Of a DNA stretch of 64,000 nt, positions 39,175-49,522 are shown piece by piece. This DNA is from Undibacterium_A arcticum (GTDB lineage: Bacteria > Pseudomonadota > Gammaproteobacteria > Burkholderiales > Burkholderiaceae_D). The position numbers and the translations under genes are program-made. Numbering within the stretch: position 1 is the stretch's first letter; each line of letters starts with the position of its first letter. The notes below the pieces were generated by a model. It did not search any database, was not told the origin of the DNA, and worked only from the letters and a program-made list of their open reading frames with translations. The DNA is taken from assembly GCF_042660705.1 (NCBI RefSeq), contig NZ_JBHSUQ010000001.1. The stretch is one strand, 5' to 3'.

Positions 39175-41479
39175 ATGCATGAATCCGCTTCCCTGTCTCG
39201 TCCAACATCCACATTCTCTGATGATTCGAACGTAACGCCGAAGCTGCGATCTGCACTGGCCCAGGCGATTATTTCCGATCCCGTGGAGAAAGCAGCATCC
39301 TTCGGCCGTTGGTGGCATGACGCCGAGACCGCTCAGTTGGTATTGTCGGCTGGCGCTGCGGGCATGCTCGGCGTTGAAGTGGGCTGGCATCCTACGCTGG
39401 AAAGTTGTTTCGCACATGTGGTTCCAGATGATGTGTTGATGCTCATGTCAGCACTGGCTACGGCCGGTGTAGCGGCCAAGCAGATCGAATGCGAGTTTCG
39501 CATCGTCAATGAAGTCGATGGCTTGCGCTGGTTGCGCCTGATGTCAGTGCCGCACGCCTTGGCGTACCATGAGGTCCCGAGCGGGGTACTGCTGGATATC
39601 ACGTCCGCAAAGCATGCGGCGATACGTGAGCGGCTGAGCTTCGAATCAACACAATTCTTGGTTGGCACGAATACTTTGGGTGAAGCGGTGACCAAGGTGA
39701 TTCAACTGGTATGTGAAAACCTGGGATGGGAATGGGGCGCTTATTGGGCACTGGAGTCGGCCCAGATGGGCGCACAGCAGCTCGCCTGCAAACATTTCTG
39801 GCATGGCCCGCGAGGTTCGCTCGATGCATTTACCCAGGAAAGTTGCACAATTCGGATGGCACCCGGCGCCGGATTAGTTGGTCAAGTATGGCAGACCGGT
39901 GAAGCCCGCTGGATCGAGAACATGGCCAACGACCAGGTTTTTTTACGTTACAACAGCGCTCAGACGTGCAGCTTGCGCTCTGGCTATGTGTTCCCGGTCG
40001 TCTACGTGACGGATGACGGACACCCTCACAGCCCCGGCGTGCTGGAATTTTATAGCAGACTGTCACGTCAACGCGAAGCGCAGTTGCCTAATCTATCCGT
40101 GACGATAGGCGCACTCATTGCACAGACGGCGCAACGAATCGAGCAACAGGAGACCATCCGTCAATTGGCACAGATAGACGGTTTGACAGAACTGGCCAAC
40201 CGCAGCCACTTTTATCGGATGCTTGACAGCAGATGCCTGAACGCCACCGCTTCAGGCGCATCATTCGGTCTGATGTTCATCGATCTGGATCGCTTTAAAC
40301 CAGTCAATGATGCCTTCGGTCATGAGGCCGGCAATGTGGTGTTGCGTGAATTTGCACAAAGGGTGCAGACGCTTGTGCCAGCAGGAAGTCATGTCGGCCG
40401 CCTCGGAGGTGATGAATTTGCAATCCTGTTGCTACCAGATGGCGCGATGCCGCAACTCAATGAACAACTTGATGCGTTGGCAGAGTGCGTGCTGCAGGCG
40501 GCTCGTATGCCGTTCACGTTCGATGGTCACGAGATGACGGTATCAGCCAGCATCGGCATCAGCATCTTTCCTGAAAATGGCATGACCAGCCCCGAACTGT
40601 TGCGTAGCGCCGATGCGGCAATGTACCGTATCAAGAAATGGGCGCAATGCGCTCAGTTTTTTTTTCGAACAGCACATCCGATACGCTTGCAGTACAACAA
40701 TCCGATTTGGCGCAGCGCCTGACGATGGAGGTGGAGTTGCATCAGGCACTGGCTGGCAATGAACTATTTCTCGAATATCAGCCAATATTCGATAGTAGCG
40801 GTCAGCACATGCACGCCGTCGAAGCGCTAATTCGCTGGCGTCGCTCGAATGGCGACATCGTGCGTCCCGATGTTTTCATCCCGATTGCAGAGCAGAGCCG
40901 CCTGGTTGTCCATATCGGACGCTGGGTCGTAAGGCAAGCATGCCACGACCTGGCTCAGTTGCATCAGTCGGGCTTCATGGCGCTACAAATGCATGTCAAC
41001 ATGGCAGCGCCAGAATTTACCAGTAGCAAGCTGCCAGACGAACTGGGCTCAATCATCAAGGCATCCGGCATAGACGCACGCCATCTCTGCCTGGAACTGA
41101 CCGAGCGCATGCTGATGCAGCAGCCAGACAAGGTGATTCCTGTGATGCGCACCCTGCGGCAACTCGGTTTGAGATCAGCCTGGATGATTTCGGCATGGGC
41201 TATTCGTCGCTATCACGCCTGAAAAATTTGCCGATCTCCTCAATGAAGATCGATCGCTCCTTCGTTAGCGGTTTGCCACATCAGAGAGACGATACCGCGA
41301 TCGCGCGCACCATCATCGAGCTTGGTCGCAATATGAATTTGCACGTCATCGCCGAAGGGGTGGAAACCGACGACCAATTGGCATACTTGCGCCAGTATGG
41401 TTGCACCTTGATACAGGGCTTTGTTTTTAGTCGACCCAAGCCACTCGATGAGCTGATTGCTTTGTACGGCCCAAAGTAG
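39175..41479 (+). CDS. PAS-GAF-GGDEF-EAL cyclic-di-GMP protein, with two one-base deletions
   Basis: The restored 768-residue soluble protein has a PAS-like N-terminal part (~40-140), a GAF domain (~165-310; GWEWGAYWALES, GAGLVGQVWQTGEARWIENM), a GGDEF domain with RLGGDEFAILL near residue 411 and no RxxD inhibitory site, and an EAL domain (VEALIRW, MHVNMAAPEF, LELTERML, ISLDDFGMGYSSLSRL, IAEGVETDDQ). All EAL metal and catalytic residues appear present. Frame breaks are near 40640 (one A missing; MYRIKKMGAMRSVFFSNS restored) and 41172 (one T missing; LGFEISLDDFG restored). The ATG at 39175 is chosen since the frame upstream overlaps the istB remnant. It probably makes or degrades c-di-GMP in response to a GAF ligand. 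Confidence 0.88.
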
Positions 41480-41669
41480 AGTCCATCCGAAAATCAATTG
41501 CGCGCGTCAATTGGCATCTATTGCTGAATGCGACATTTTCCAGGCAGCGTCCCGCTTGACGGAGTGGGAGAAGAAGAAAAATCCCCGAAATAAATGCAGC
41601 GCTTGCAGACAAATCCGGATTGCGTTTTGGACGCATACCTCAACCGATTCTTTCACAGGACCCCGCATC

Positions 41670-44222
41670 ATGAATCATACTGCCCCGCTTCAGATCGATA
41701 ACTTTCTGCCGTACATGCGCGATGTGATCCGTTGCGAGCAATCACTGCACGAACTGAACCTGATGTGGCGCATGATTGAAGCCTCGGCCAAGATGAATTG
41801 TCCGCTTGAGGCCAAAGCCATACTGCCGACCATGGCCGCCACGCGTGCTGGTTTCAACCGATTGGAGCAGGAACTGGTGGCCAGTCTGGTCCGTGAAAAA
41901 GTTGCGACAGTGCTGAATGAGATCGGCACCAAGGCCCAGTACGTAATCGACATCGTGGTGCGAAATCTGTACGAACGTACTGCCGACGTTGGCTTTCTTG
42001 CGACCGATAACGAGTTGTGCGCGTTCGTCGCCGGGCTGCATCAAAACCAGGATATGATCCGCGCCCGATTGCGGGCATACCGTAGCAAGTACACCGTGTA
42101 CGACGAGATAATTTTGCTCGATCTCGCCGGCAACGTGCTGGTGCAGATTGACGAAACCACATCCCTGGAAGGCAGTGCCGATCCGCTGATTGCACTGACG
42201 CTGGCGTCAGACAAATATGTCGAAACTTTTCGTGTTAGCGACCTGCGTCCGGGCAAGAAAAAGGCACTGATCTACTCGCGTCGCATGCTGCATCCGGACA
42301 CCGGCGCCGTAGTCGGCGTACTGTGCCTGTGCTTTAACTTCGAGCAAGAAATGGCAGGCATCTTTCACTCGCATCGCGATCCTACCGGTCGCTCGAACAT
42401 GCTGTTGCTTGATGGTGATAATCGTGTCATCGAAAGCGCAGATGCACTCTGGATTCCGTTGGGCGCTATTGTACCGATCAATCTGAATGCGGCGCCTGAA
42501 TTGATGGTATTTGGCGGTCGCGAATATCTGGTTCGGACCTTTGCCGCCGAGGGCTATCAAGGCTATATGGGGCCGCCTGGCTGGCAGGGGCAAGTCATGA
42601 TTCCTGTTGAAGTCGCATTTGCCGGTGGCCGCAGTAATTCGATGGAGGCACTCGACCCGGCGATTTCTGAAGGACTGTTGTCACACGCCCAATCTTTTTG
42701 CCCACCATTGTATGAAATCATGGTTGCGGCAGAATCGATACGGCGCGTAGTGTGGAACGGCCAGGTAATGACCGCGGGTCAGCATGGCGAGTTGCTGAAC
42801 CTGAAAACAATACTGGACCAGATCAGCGAAACCGGTTCCCGCAGCAACGAGTTGTTTGCAAAGTCCATCGGCGACCTGTACGAGACCGTGCTGGCATCGA
42901 GTCTGCGTGATTCTGAGTTCGTGTCACATCTGCTGGTCGATCTGCTGGATCGCAATTTGTACGAGCGTTCGGATGATTGTCGCTGGTGGGCGCTGACGCC
43001 AGAATTGCGGAGTGCATTGGCCTGCCCGGAGCGCGACCGGGGAATGATCGAACGCATCATCGGCATTCTGGAATACATCAATCGTCTGTATACGGTGTAT
43101 ACCCGAATCTTTGTCTACGACCACACCGGCTGTATCGTCGCTTGTACTAATCCGGAGCAGGAGGGCAGCTCGGTGATTGGCACCAGCATTGATGCTGCAA
43201 CGCTGGCGCAGGTACGCGCACTGCGCACCGAACAGGATTATCACGTGTCGTCATTTACGCCAACACCGCTGTATGGCGATGCACCAACCTATGTTTATCA
43301 CGCCGCGATTCGAGATCCTGTTGATGACCTGCGCGTGGTGGGCGGCATCGGCATTGTATTTGATTCAGCACCTGAATTTTCAGCAATGCTTCACGGCGGA
43401 CTGGGGGGCAAGGAAAACATCACTGCCTTCTTTGTTAATCGTCAAGGAGTCGTGATTTCCAGCACCGACCCGACCCGACCGGTCGGCGCCAGACTGGAAG
43501 TAGATTCAGCCTTGCTGGCACTTCCGAACGGGTGCAGTGCATCGCGTATTGTGATTCACGATGGTCATTACGCGATCCTGGGGTGTACGGTGTCCTGCGG
43601 TTACCGCGAATTCAAGGTGTCCGGTGGTTACCGCGACGATGTGCTGGCAGTCGTGTTCAATTCGTTCGGCGCAGTGCGCGAACGCAACGGGATGAATGCC
43701 AAGGCCGACACGGCCCTGATGACTGATTTGATGGAGACAAACGGACGGGAGTTTGCCACTTTCTTTATCGATGGCTCCTTGTTCGCGCTACCGGCAGAGT
43801 ATGCGGTGGAGGCAATGCCTGCGTCCGAAGTTTCACGGGTGTCGATGGATGGCCGCGCCGAGCGGATCGGCCTACTAGCACCAAAGCATGATAACGAAAA
43901 TAAAAAATTCGTATGGGTGTTCGATCTCGGTCATCTCATTCGCGGCACACCATCAACGATCGATAGCAGTAGTCAGGTAATTATCGTGCGGTACGGCGAT
44001 CAGACGCTCGGCCTGCTGGTCGGCGAACTGCATGGCGTGCCGCAGTTCAATGAGGCGCAGATTATTCCCACCCCATTTGCTGGGCACGCCGATGGCATGC
44101 TGGTGACGCACGTTATCAAGGCCAATGGCGGTCGATTGCTGATTCAGGCTGTTGATGTCGCTTATCTATTTGACATGCTGATGGATCGGGAAAAGCCACT
44201 AGAGATAAGAATTTCTGCCTGA
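41670..44222 (+). CDS. Tandem Cache-like sensor with C-terminal CheW domain
   Basis: The 850-residue product contains two similar sensory modules, each starting near a NLYER motif (residues ~110 and ~430) and followed by a Cache-like fold (VYDEIILLDLAGNVLVQID; VYTRIFVYDHTGCIVACTNP). The C-terminal ~160 residues from about 694 (FATFFIDGSLFALPAEYAVE, then IIVRYGDQTLGLLVGELHGV) have the CheW pattern that couples receptors to CheA. I see no transmembrane helix and no methyl-accepting signalling hairpin, so it would sense cytoplasmic compounds. The start at 41670 follows an AGGA site; sequence upstream in frame is not family-like. It lies 190 nt after the GGDEF-EAL gene and next to the aromatic catabolism genes. 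Confidence 0.78.
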   Translation: MNHTAPLQIDNFLPYMRDVIRCEQSLHELNLMWRMIEASAKMNCPLEAKAILPTMAATRAGFNRLEQELVASLVREKVATVLNEIGTKAQYVIDIVVRNLYERTADVGFLATDNELCAFVAGLHQNQDMIRARLRAYRSKYTVYDEIILLDLAGNVLVQIDETTSLEGSADPLIALTLASDKYVETFRVSDLRPGKKKALIYSRRMLHPDTGAVVGVLCLCFNFEQEMAGIFHSHRDPTGRSNMLLLDGDNRVIESADALWIPLGAIVPINLNAAPELMVFGGREYLVRTFAAEGYQGYMGPPGWQGQVMIPVEVAFAGGRSNSMEALDPAISEGLLSHAQSFCPPLYEIMVAAESIRRVVWNGQVMTAGQHGELLNLKTILDQISETGSRSNELFAKSIGDLYETVLASSLRDSEFVSHLLVDLLDRNLYERSDDCRWWALTPELRSALACPERDRGMIERIIGILEYINRLYTVYTRIFVYDHTGCIVACTNPEQEGSSVIGTSIDAATLAQVRALRTEQDYHVSSFTPTPLYGDAPTYVYHAAIRDPVDDLRVVGGIGIVFDSAPEFSAMLHGGLGGKENITAFFVNRQGVVISSTDPTRPVGARLEVDSALLALPNGCSASRIVIHDGHYAILGCTVSCGYREFKVSGGYRDDVLAVVFNSFGAVRERNGMNAKADTALMTDLMETNGREFATFFIDGSLFALPAEYAVEAMPASEVSRVSMDGRAERIGLLAPKHDNENKKFVWVFDLGHLIRGTPSTIDSSSQVIIVRYGDQTLGLLVGELHGVPQFNEAQIIPTPFAGHADGMLVTHVIKANGGRLLIQAVDVAYLFDMLMDREKPLEIRISA

Positions 44223-44534
44223 TACCATTGAGATAGAGATTAAATTTAAAAAAGAGCTCATACCGGGGTACTAACCAACATCCAGGGCAGGCGGCTGAAA
44301 TCAACGAACTGAGCCCCACCGCAATCGCTATCGCAAAGCGTTCGTTCAACGCCGACACCGAGAATATCCGCGGTATCAGCTTCATCTTGCCATCCGGCGT
44401 TGCTGTCCACAGGATTTGGGGATCGCATCGGCAAGCGATCTAAAGTGTCGTTCGCCCTCATCAATTTGACCCTCTAAAGAAGGCAATTTTCTGGGGTATT
44501 GGTAGGTTGTTTTCGCATCACCGCGCTGCATGAC
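44223..44534. other. Intergenic region between convergent genes, nothing recognised
   Basis: The 312-nt gap lies between the 3' ends of the Cache/CheW gene and the LysR gene. An in-frame stretch around 44290-44420 reads like coding sequence (SPTAIAIAKRSFNADTEN) but matches no family I know, and may be a gene remnant. No clear terminator is seen. Confidence 0.4.
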
Positions 44535-45428
44535 TTACTCCGCAAATAATTGCGCCAGCGTTTGCCGTAACCAACGATTGGCCGGATCTGCATGGTAGCG
44601 TTCGTGCCAATGCTGCTTCACCGAAAAATTCGGCAGCGATACTGGTGGCGTCAACAGCTGCAGACTTTCCTTATCCCGCATGGCGAGCCCGAATTTTTCC
44701 GGCACTGTCGCAATAAAAGTTGTCTGGGCGACGATGCGCGCCACAGCGAGAAAACTCGGTAGCTGCAAAATGCTTTTACGTTTGATACCTTCCTGCGCGA
44801 GGATCTTGTCGACGATGAAATGGCCAGTGCCAGAAGTTTTTACGGCGAGGTGGCGCTCATTGATAAACGCTTCCCTGGTCAGGGCGGAATGGATGCGCGG
44901 GTGGTCTAGTGCAGCGAGGCAAACGAAGTTCTGGTCGAACAGTTTTTGCTGATAAAAACCGGCTTCCAGATGCGGCATGAAACCTACCGCAAGGTCGACT
45001 TCCCCATCCTCCAAATCGCGCGGCGTGTCCGGCGAGATTTTCGAGATGTCAAAACAAATCCCGGGCGCCTCAACGCTCAGATAGTTCAATAGCCTCGGCA
45101 GTAGCACGACTTCACTGATGTCGGTCATGCAGATCTTAAACTCGCGCGTTTCCTTCTTCGCGTCGAAGATGACGCGGTGCGACAGCGCATGTTCCAGCGC
45201 CGCGATCGTCGCCCGGACATCGAGAATGACGTCCTGTGCATGCGGTGTCGGTTCCATCCCTTTGGTGGTGCGGCTAAACAACCGGTCGCCAAAATGTTTT
45301 CTCAGCTTGCCCAGCGCAATACTGACCGTCGACTGCGGCATCCCCAGATTGTCGGCTGCCCGCGTTACATTGCGGGTTTTGTATATCTCATCAAATACAT
45401 ACAGCAGTTCAATGTCGAAGCGTGACAT
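44535..45428 (-). CDS. LysR-family regulator of the gentisate genes
   Basis: The 297-residue product has the N-terminal winged helix-turn-helix (FDIELLYVFDEIYKTRNVTR, AADNLGMPQSTVSIALGKLR) and a C-terminal inducer-binding domain. The pattern resembles the NahR/NagR group that responds to salicylate-like aromatics. The ATG at 45428 is preferred because GGAGG lies 4 nt before it; the longer frame from 45440 would translate that binding site. It is divergent from the gentisate dioxygenase gene with a 134-nt shared upstream region, the typical arrangement for an activator of the adjacent catabolic operon and a repressor of itself. Confidence 0.92.
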   Translation of the reverse strand: MSRFDIELLYVFDEIYKTRNVTRAADNLGMPQSTVSIALGKLRKHFGDRLFSRTTKGMEPTPHAQDVILDVRATIAALEHALSHRVIFDAKKETREFKICMTDISEVVLLPRLLNYLSVEAPGICFDISKISPDTPRDLEDGEVDLAVGFMPHLEAGFYQQKLFDQNFVCLAALDHPRIHSALTREAFINERHLAVKTSGTGHFIVDKILAQEGIKRKSILQLPSFLAVARIVAQTTFIATVPEKFGLAMRDKESLQLLTPPVSLPNFSVKQHWHERYHADPANRWLRQTLAQLFAE

Positions 45429-45473
45429 GGTTCCCTCCATTATTGCATTTTCATATGGAGGTTATTGTATTCC

Positions 45474-45488
45474 ATCCATTTACTGGAT
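45474..45488. promoter_or_regulatory. Candidate LysR-regulator binding site
   Basis: An inverted repeat ATCCA-N5-TGGAT sits between the divergent lysR and dioxygenase genes, 75 nt before the dioxygenase ATG. Its size fits a T-N11-A LysR box. Binding is inferred from position only. Confidence 0.5.
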
Positions 45489-45562
45489 ACGGCGTCGCGC
45501 GCATCATCCTCTGCATCGGATTTGCCAAGGCATAAGCCGACCGGCGATAAACAGGAGATAAC

Positions 45563-46612
45563 ATGGAATCCAATACCATTAAAGAGCGCCAGCGCTTATA
45601 CGGCGACCTTCGCAAGCTGGATCTGTCACCGCTGTGGGAGGTGCTGCACGCTCTGGTGCCGAAGCAGCCGGCCACACCCTGCGTTCCCGCGTTCTGGCGT
45701 TACGACGACATCCGTCCATTCCTGATGGAAGCGGGTAAGCTGATCACGGCGGAAGAAGCCGTTCGACGCGTGCTGGTGCTGGAAAATCCGGCCCTGGCCG
45801 GTCAATCGGCGATCACCCAATCCTTATACGCGGGCCTGCAATTGATCCTGCCAGGCGAGGTGGCGCCATCGCATCGGCACACCCAGTCCGCGCTGCGCTT
45901 TGTGCTTGAAGGGAAGGGCGCTTACACCACGGTCGATGGCGAACGCACCACCATGCATCCGGGTGATTTCATCATCACCCCTTCCGGCACTTGGCACGAC
46001 CATGGCAACCAAGGCATTGATGGCGTCGCCGAGCCGGTGGTGTGGCTTGACGGGCTCGACATTCCGATGGTGCGCTTCTTCGACGCCGGATTCGCCGAGA
46101 ACGACAGCAACGCTTCCCAGGTCGTCACGCGCGCCGAGGGCAGCAGCTATGCCCGCTTCGGCGCCAACATGGCGCCCGTGCGCCACTACAGCAAGGGGCT
46201 GACATCGCCCATCTTCAGTTATCCGTATAGCCGCACCCGCGAGGCCTTGCACACCTTGCAGCGCGACGCCCCAATCGATGCCTGGCATGGCATCAAACTG
46301 AAATACATCCATCCAGGCAGCGGCGGCTGGCCGATGCCGACCATTGCCACCTACATGCAACTGTTGCCGAAGGGTTTTTCGGGCAAGCCTCATCGCGGCA
46401 CCGACGGCACCGTGTATTGCGTGATGGAAGGGCGGGGCAGCGTCCGCATCGGCGAACAGAGCTTTGCGTTCGGGCCGCGCGACCTGTTTGTCGTGCCTTC
46501 CTGGATGCCGGTCTCGTTTGCCGTGCCGGAGGACGCCGTGCTGTTCAGTTTTTCCGACCGCCCGGTGCACGACGCCCTAGGCATCTTGCGTGAAGAGTTT
46601 CTTGACGCTTAA
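45563..46612 (+). CDS. Gentisate 1,2-dioxygenase
   Basis: The enzyme opens the ring of gentisate (2,5-dihydroxybenzoate) to maleylpyruvate using Fe(II). The 349-residue product is a double-cupin protein. The first cupin has the metal ligands in APSHRHTQSALRFVLEG and WHDHGN. The second has KGFSGKPHRGTDGTVYCVME and the closing FGPRDLFVVPSWMPV. SLYAGLQLILPGEVAPSHRH is characteristic of gentisate dioxygenases rather than salicylate 1,2-dioxygenase. AGGAG lies 6 nt before the ATG. It is the first gene of the + strand catabolic operon. The frame is unbroken. Confidence 0.94.
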   Translation: MESNTIKERQRLYGDLRKLDLSPLWEVLHALVPKQPATPCVPAFWRYDDIRPFLMEAGKLITAEEAVRRVLVLENPALAGQSAITQSLYAGLQLILPGEVAPSHRHTQSALRFVLEGKGAYTTVDGERTTMHPGDFIITPSGTWHDHGNQGIDGVAEPVVWLDGLDIPMVRFFDAGFAENDSNASQVVTRAEGSSYARFGANMAPVRHYSKGLTSPIFSYPYSRTREALHTLQRDAPIDAWHGIKLKYIHPGSGGWPMPTIATYMQLLPKGFSGKPHRGTDGTVYCVMEGRGSVRIGEQSFAFGPRDLFVVPSWMPVSFAVPEDAVLFSFSDRPVHDALGILREEFLDA

Positions 46613-46664
46613 ATCGCGGCGCCAGTTTTCACCCCATAAATCGAACTCATACGGACTATCTATC

Positions 46665-47373
46665 ATGACGCTCTCATTTGTTTTCCCGCCACCGGCTCCG
46701 GTCGGCTTGCCAGTGGCCGATTCGCAGGACCTGTTCCCGGTGCGCCGCGTGTATTGCGTCGGCCGCAATTATGCAGCGCACGCCCGCGAAATGGGCTTCG
46801 ACCCTGAGCGTGAACCACCGTTCTTTTTTTGCAAGCCAAACGACGACGCTTCCATCATCCCGGTCGCCGCAGGCCAGATGACCGAGATTGCTTATCCGCC
46901 GCGTACGGAAAACTATCATTACGAGATTGAACTGGTGGTCGCGATCGGCAAGGGCGGCCACGACATCGCGGTCGAGCAGGCCGCCGAGCACATCTTCGGT
47001 TATGCCGTCGGCCTCGACATGACCCGCCGCGACCTGCAAATGCGTATGCGGGAACAAGGCCGCCCTTGGGAGATCGGCAAGGCGTTCGACTATTCGGCGC
47101 CGGTAGGCGTGATTCGCCGCGCCGCGCCAGGCGACGTGCTGAACAAGGGGGGCATTTCGCTCGACGTTGACGGCAGTGTGAAGCAGGCCAGCGATTTGAC
47201 GCACCTAATCTGGTCGGTCAGCGAAACCATTGCCAACTTGTCGACCCTGTTCGAGTTGCAGCCAGGCGACCTGATCTTTACCGGCACGCCGGAAGGCGTG
47301 GGCGCCGTGACGCGCGGCCAGATCCTGGTGGGAAATCGATGGACTGAGCGACCTGTCCGTTCGCATCGTTTAA
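46665..47373 (+). CDS. Fumarylpyruvate hydrolase (FAH family), with a two-base deletion
   Basis: The enzyme splits fumarylpyruvate into fumarate and pyruvate, the last pathway step. The restored 236-residue product matches the FAH family: YCVGRNYAAHAREMG, FFCKPNDDASI, YHYEIELVVAIGKGG with the metal-binding glutamates, WEIGKAFDYSAP, and IFTGTPEGVGAV. Near the 3' end the frame is lost around 47328-47334; two more bases in GTGGGAAATC give VGEIDGLSDLSVRIV and a TAA at 47371-47373. Without the correction the protein ends 23 nt later in unrelated residues. It is 52 nt after the dioxygenase gene. Confidence 0.92.
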
Positions 47374-47383
47374 GACTGCAAAA

Positions 47384-47406
47384 GAGCCGCCGTTAAACGG
47401 CGGCTC
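47384..47406 (+). terminator. Strong hairpin inside the gentisate operon
   Basis: A perfect 9-bp GC-rich stem (GAGCCGCCG, loop TTAAA, complement) lies 10 nt after the hydrolase stop. No T tract follows, so full termination is unlikely; it may protect the upstream mRNA or set different expression of the transporter. Confidence 0.5.
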
Positions 47407-47467
47407 CATTAAGTGACACAGATCACGTTGGCTTACATCTCATACATATAACTTTTAGGAGACCGGG

Positions 47468-48819
47468 ATGACCAGTCCTGCCGCAGTAGATGTTCAGGAA
47501 TTTATCAATTCCAACGCGTTCTCGACATTCCAGAGAAGCATATTGATCCTTTGCTTTCTGGTGGTCACCATCGACGGCTTCGACACGGCGTCGATCGGCT
47601 TTATTGCGCCGGCCATCAAGGCCGAGTGGCACCTGAGCGCCGCCTCGCTGGCGCCGTTGTTCGGTGCTGGACTGTTTGGATTGATGTCGGGTGCGCTCAT
47701 CTTTGGTCCCCTCGCGGACCGCTTCGGCCGCAAACCGATCCTGATCTTTTCCGTGGCGTTCTTCGGTCTGGCCAGTTTTCTGTCCGTGTTTTCCACTGGC
47801 TTGCCGATGTTGCTGGTGCTGCGGTTCCTTACGGGGCTGGGCTTGGGCGGTGCCATGCCCAGCGCGGTGACGCTGACGTCGGAATATTGTCCTCAAGGGC
47901 GTCGTTCGAGTTTGGTTACGCTGATGTTTTGCGGCTTCACCGTCGGCTCCGCGCTGGGCGGGCTGGTTGCTGCGCAAATGCTGTCGTCCATCGGTTGGCG
48001 CGGCGTGCTGTGTCTGGGTGGCGTTCTGCCCTTGCTTCTGGTACCGCTGCTGGTTTTTAAATTGCCCGAGTCACTGCGCTTTCTGGTGGAAAAAGGCAAA
48101 AGCGGCGTGAAAGTGGCGCGCATCGTGCGGCATATTGCGCCGGCAGCCGCCAGCGTACCGGATTTGATGATCCACGATAAAAAAAAATCACCGGTTCGCC
48201 CGTCGCCTCCCTGTTCCGCCAGGGCATGCTGCAAGGCACCTTGCTGTTATGGACCACCTTCTTCATGAGTTTGCTGATCATCTATCTGATTTCGAGCTGG
48301 TTGCCTACCTTGCTCAGCAATAGCGGGATTTCGCTGTCGAAGGCGTCCTTCCTTGCGGCCATGTTTCAGGTTGGCGGTACTGCCGGCGCGATTTTGATAG
48401 GGCGATGGATGGATCGTTTTAATCCACACCTGGTGTTGGCCATCGCCTACCTGATCGCCGCCGGATTCATCGCCCTGATCGGCATTTCAGGCGGCGCATT
48501 GTGGCTGGTGGTAGTGGCCGTTTTCGGCGCCGGTTTTTGTGTCAGCGGTTCCCAAGTTGGGGCAAATGCACTGGCCGCCGCGTTTTATCCAACCGGCAAT
48601 CGCACCACCGGTGTCAGCTGGGCTTCAGCCATCGGGCGCAGCGGGTCGATTGTCGGCTCGATGATCGGCGGCCTCTTGTTGTCGCTCCAGTTGGACAACC
48701 AATCGATCTTTTTGATTGCGGCCGCTCCGGCGCTGATTGGCTCCGTCGCCATTTTTATGATGGGTCGCCAGGGGTGCCGCCACGTCGTAACGCCGGCGCC
48801 TTTCGAACGCGCGGTTTAA
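47468..48819 (+). CDS. MFS aromatic-acid/H+ symporter, with a one-base deletion
   Basis: The restored 450-residue protein is a 12-helix major facilitator transporter of the aromatic acid:H+ symporter group, which includes the carriers for benzoate, 4-hydroxybenzoate and gentisate. Signature residues are VVTIDGFDTASIGFIAPAI in helix 1 and GPLADRFGRKPI in the loop between helices 2 and 3; RFLTGLGLGGAMPSAVTL follows. Frame is lost in a run of nine A residues ending near 48187; a tenth A gives ITGSPVASLFRQGMLQGTLL. Its position inside the catabolic operon suggests uptake of 3-hydroxybenzoate or gentisate. Confidence 0.92.
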
Positions 48820-48828
48820 GGAAAAACC

Positions 48829-49473
48829 ATGAAACTCCACACATTTTTTCGCAGTTCCGCGTCGTACCGCGTACGCATCGCCTTGAACCTGAAGCAGTTG
48901 CCGTACGAGGCCGTCGCTGTTCACCTCAGCAAGAATGGCGGGGAGCAGCATAGCAGCGAATTTCAGGCGCTCAATCCGCAAGAGTTGCTGCCCGTCTTGC
49001 AGGACGAAGGAGAGGTATTGACCCAGTCGCTGGCGATCCTGGAATACCTGGAGGAGCGCTATCCCAACCCGGCACTGCTGCCGGACAGTACGGCAGGCCG
49101 GGCTCGGGTCAGGGCGTTGTCCCTGATGATCGCCTGTGAAATCCACCCGCTCAACAACCGCAGAGTGCTGCAATACCTGAGCGAGCAGTTGCATGTGGAT
49201 GCCGAACAAAAGAACCGGTGGTATCGGCACTGGGTCGGACTTGGGTTGGCCGCGCTGGAAAAACGCCTGGCGCAAGACGCTTGCACCGGGCGCTTCTGCC
49301 ATGGCGATACTCCCGGCATGGCCGATTGTTGCCTGGTGCCACAAATTTACAATGCGCAACGCTTCGAATGCGATCTTTCCGCATTCCCGACAGTAATGCG
49401 CATCTTCGACGAATGCATGGGTCTTGAGGCCTTTGCAGCAGCTGGCCCGGCCCGCCAGTTCGACGCAGCGTAA
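48829..49473 (+). CDS. Maleylpyruvate isomerase (zeta-class GST type)
   Basis: The enzyme converts maleylpyruvate to fumarylpyruvate with glutathione. The 214-residue product has the thioredoxin-like N-terminal domain with the active-site segment FFRSSASYRVRIALNLK (residues 6-22), then LNPQELLPVLQDEGEVLTQS and LAILEYLEERYP. The C-terminal helical domain holds GDTPGMADCCLVPQIYNAQR. It starts 9 nt after the transporter gene with a GGA site. Zeta-class relatives also isomerise maleylacetoacetate, but the operon context points to maleylpyruvate. Confidence 0.93.
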   Translation: MKLHTFFRSSASYRVRIALNLKQLPYEAVAVHLSKNGGEQHSSEFQALNPQELLPVLQDEGEVLTQSLAILEYLEERYPNPALLPDSTAGRARVRALSLMIACEIHPLNNRRVLQYLSEQLHVDAEQKNRWYRHWVGLGLAALEKRLAQDACTGRFCHGDTPGMADCCLVPQIYNAQRFECDLSAFPTVMRIFDECMGLEAFAAAGPARQFDAA

Positions 49474-49522
49474 GCGCCATGGCTGGCGCCAATCGGTAAA
49501 ATTTTTTTAGCAAGGAATGTAT

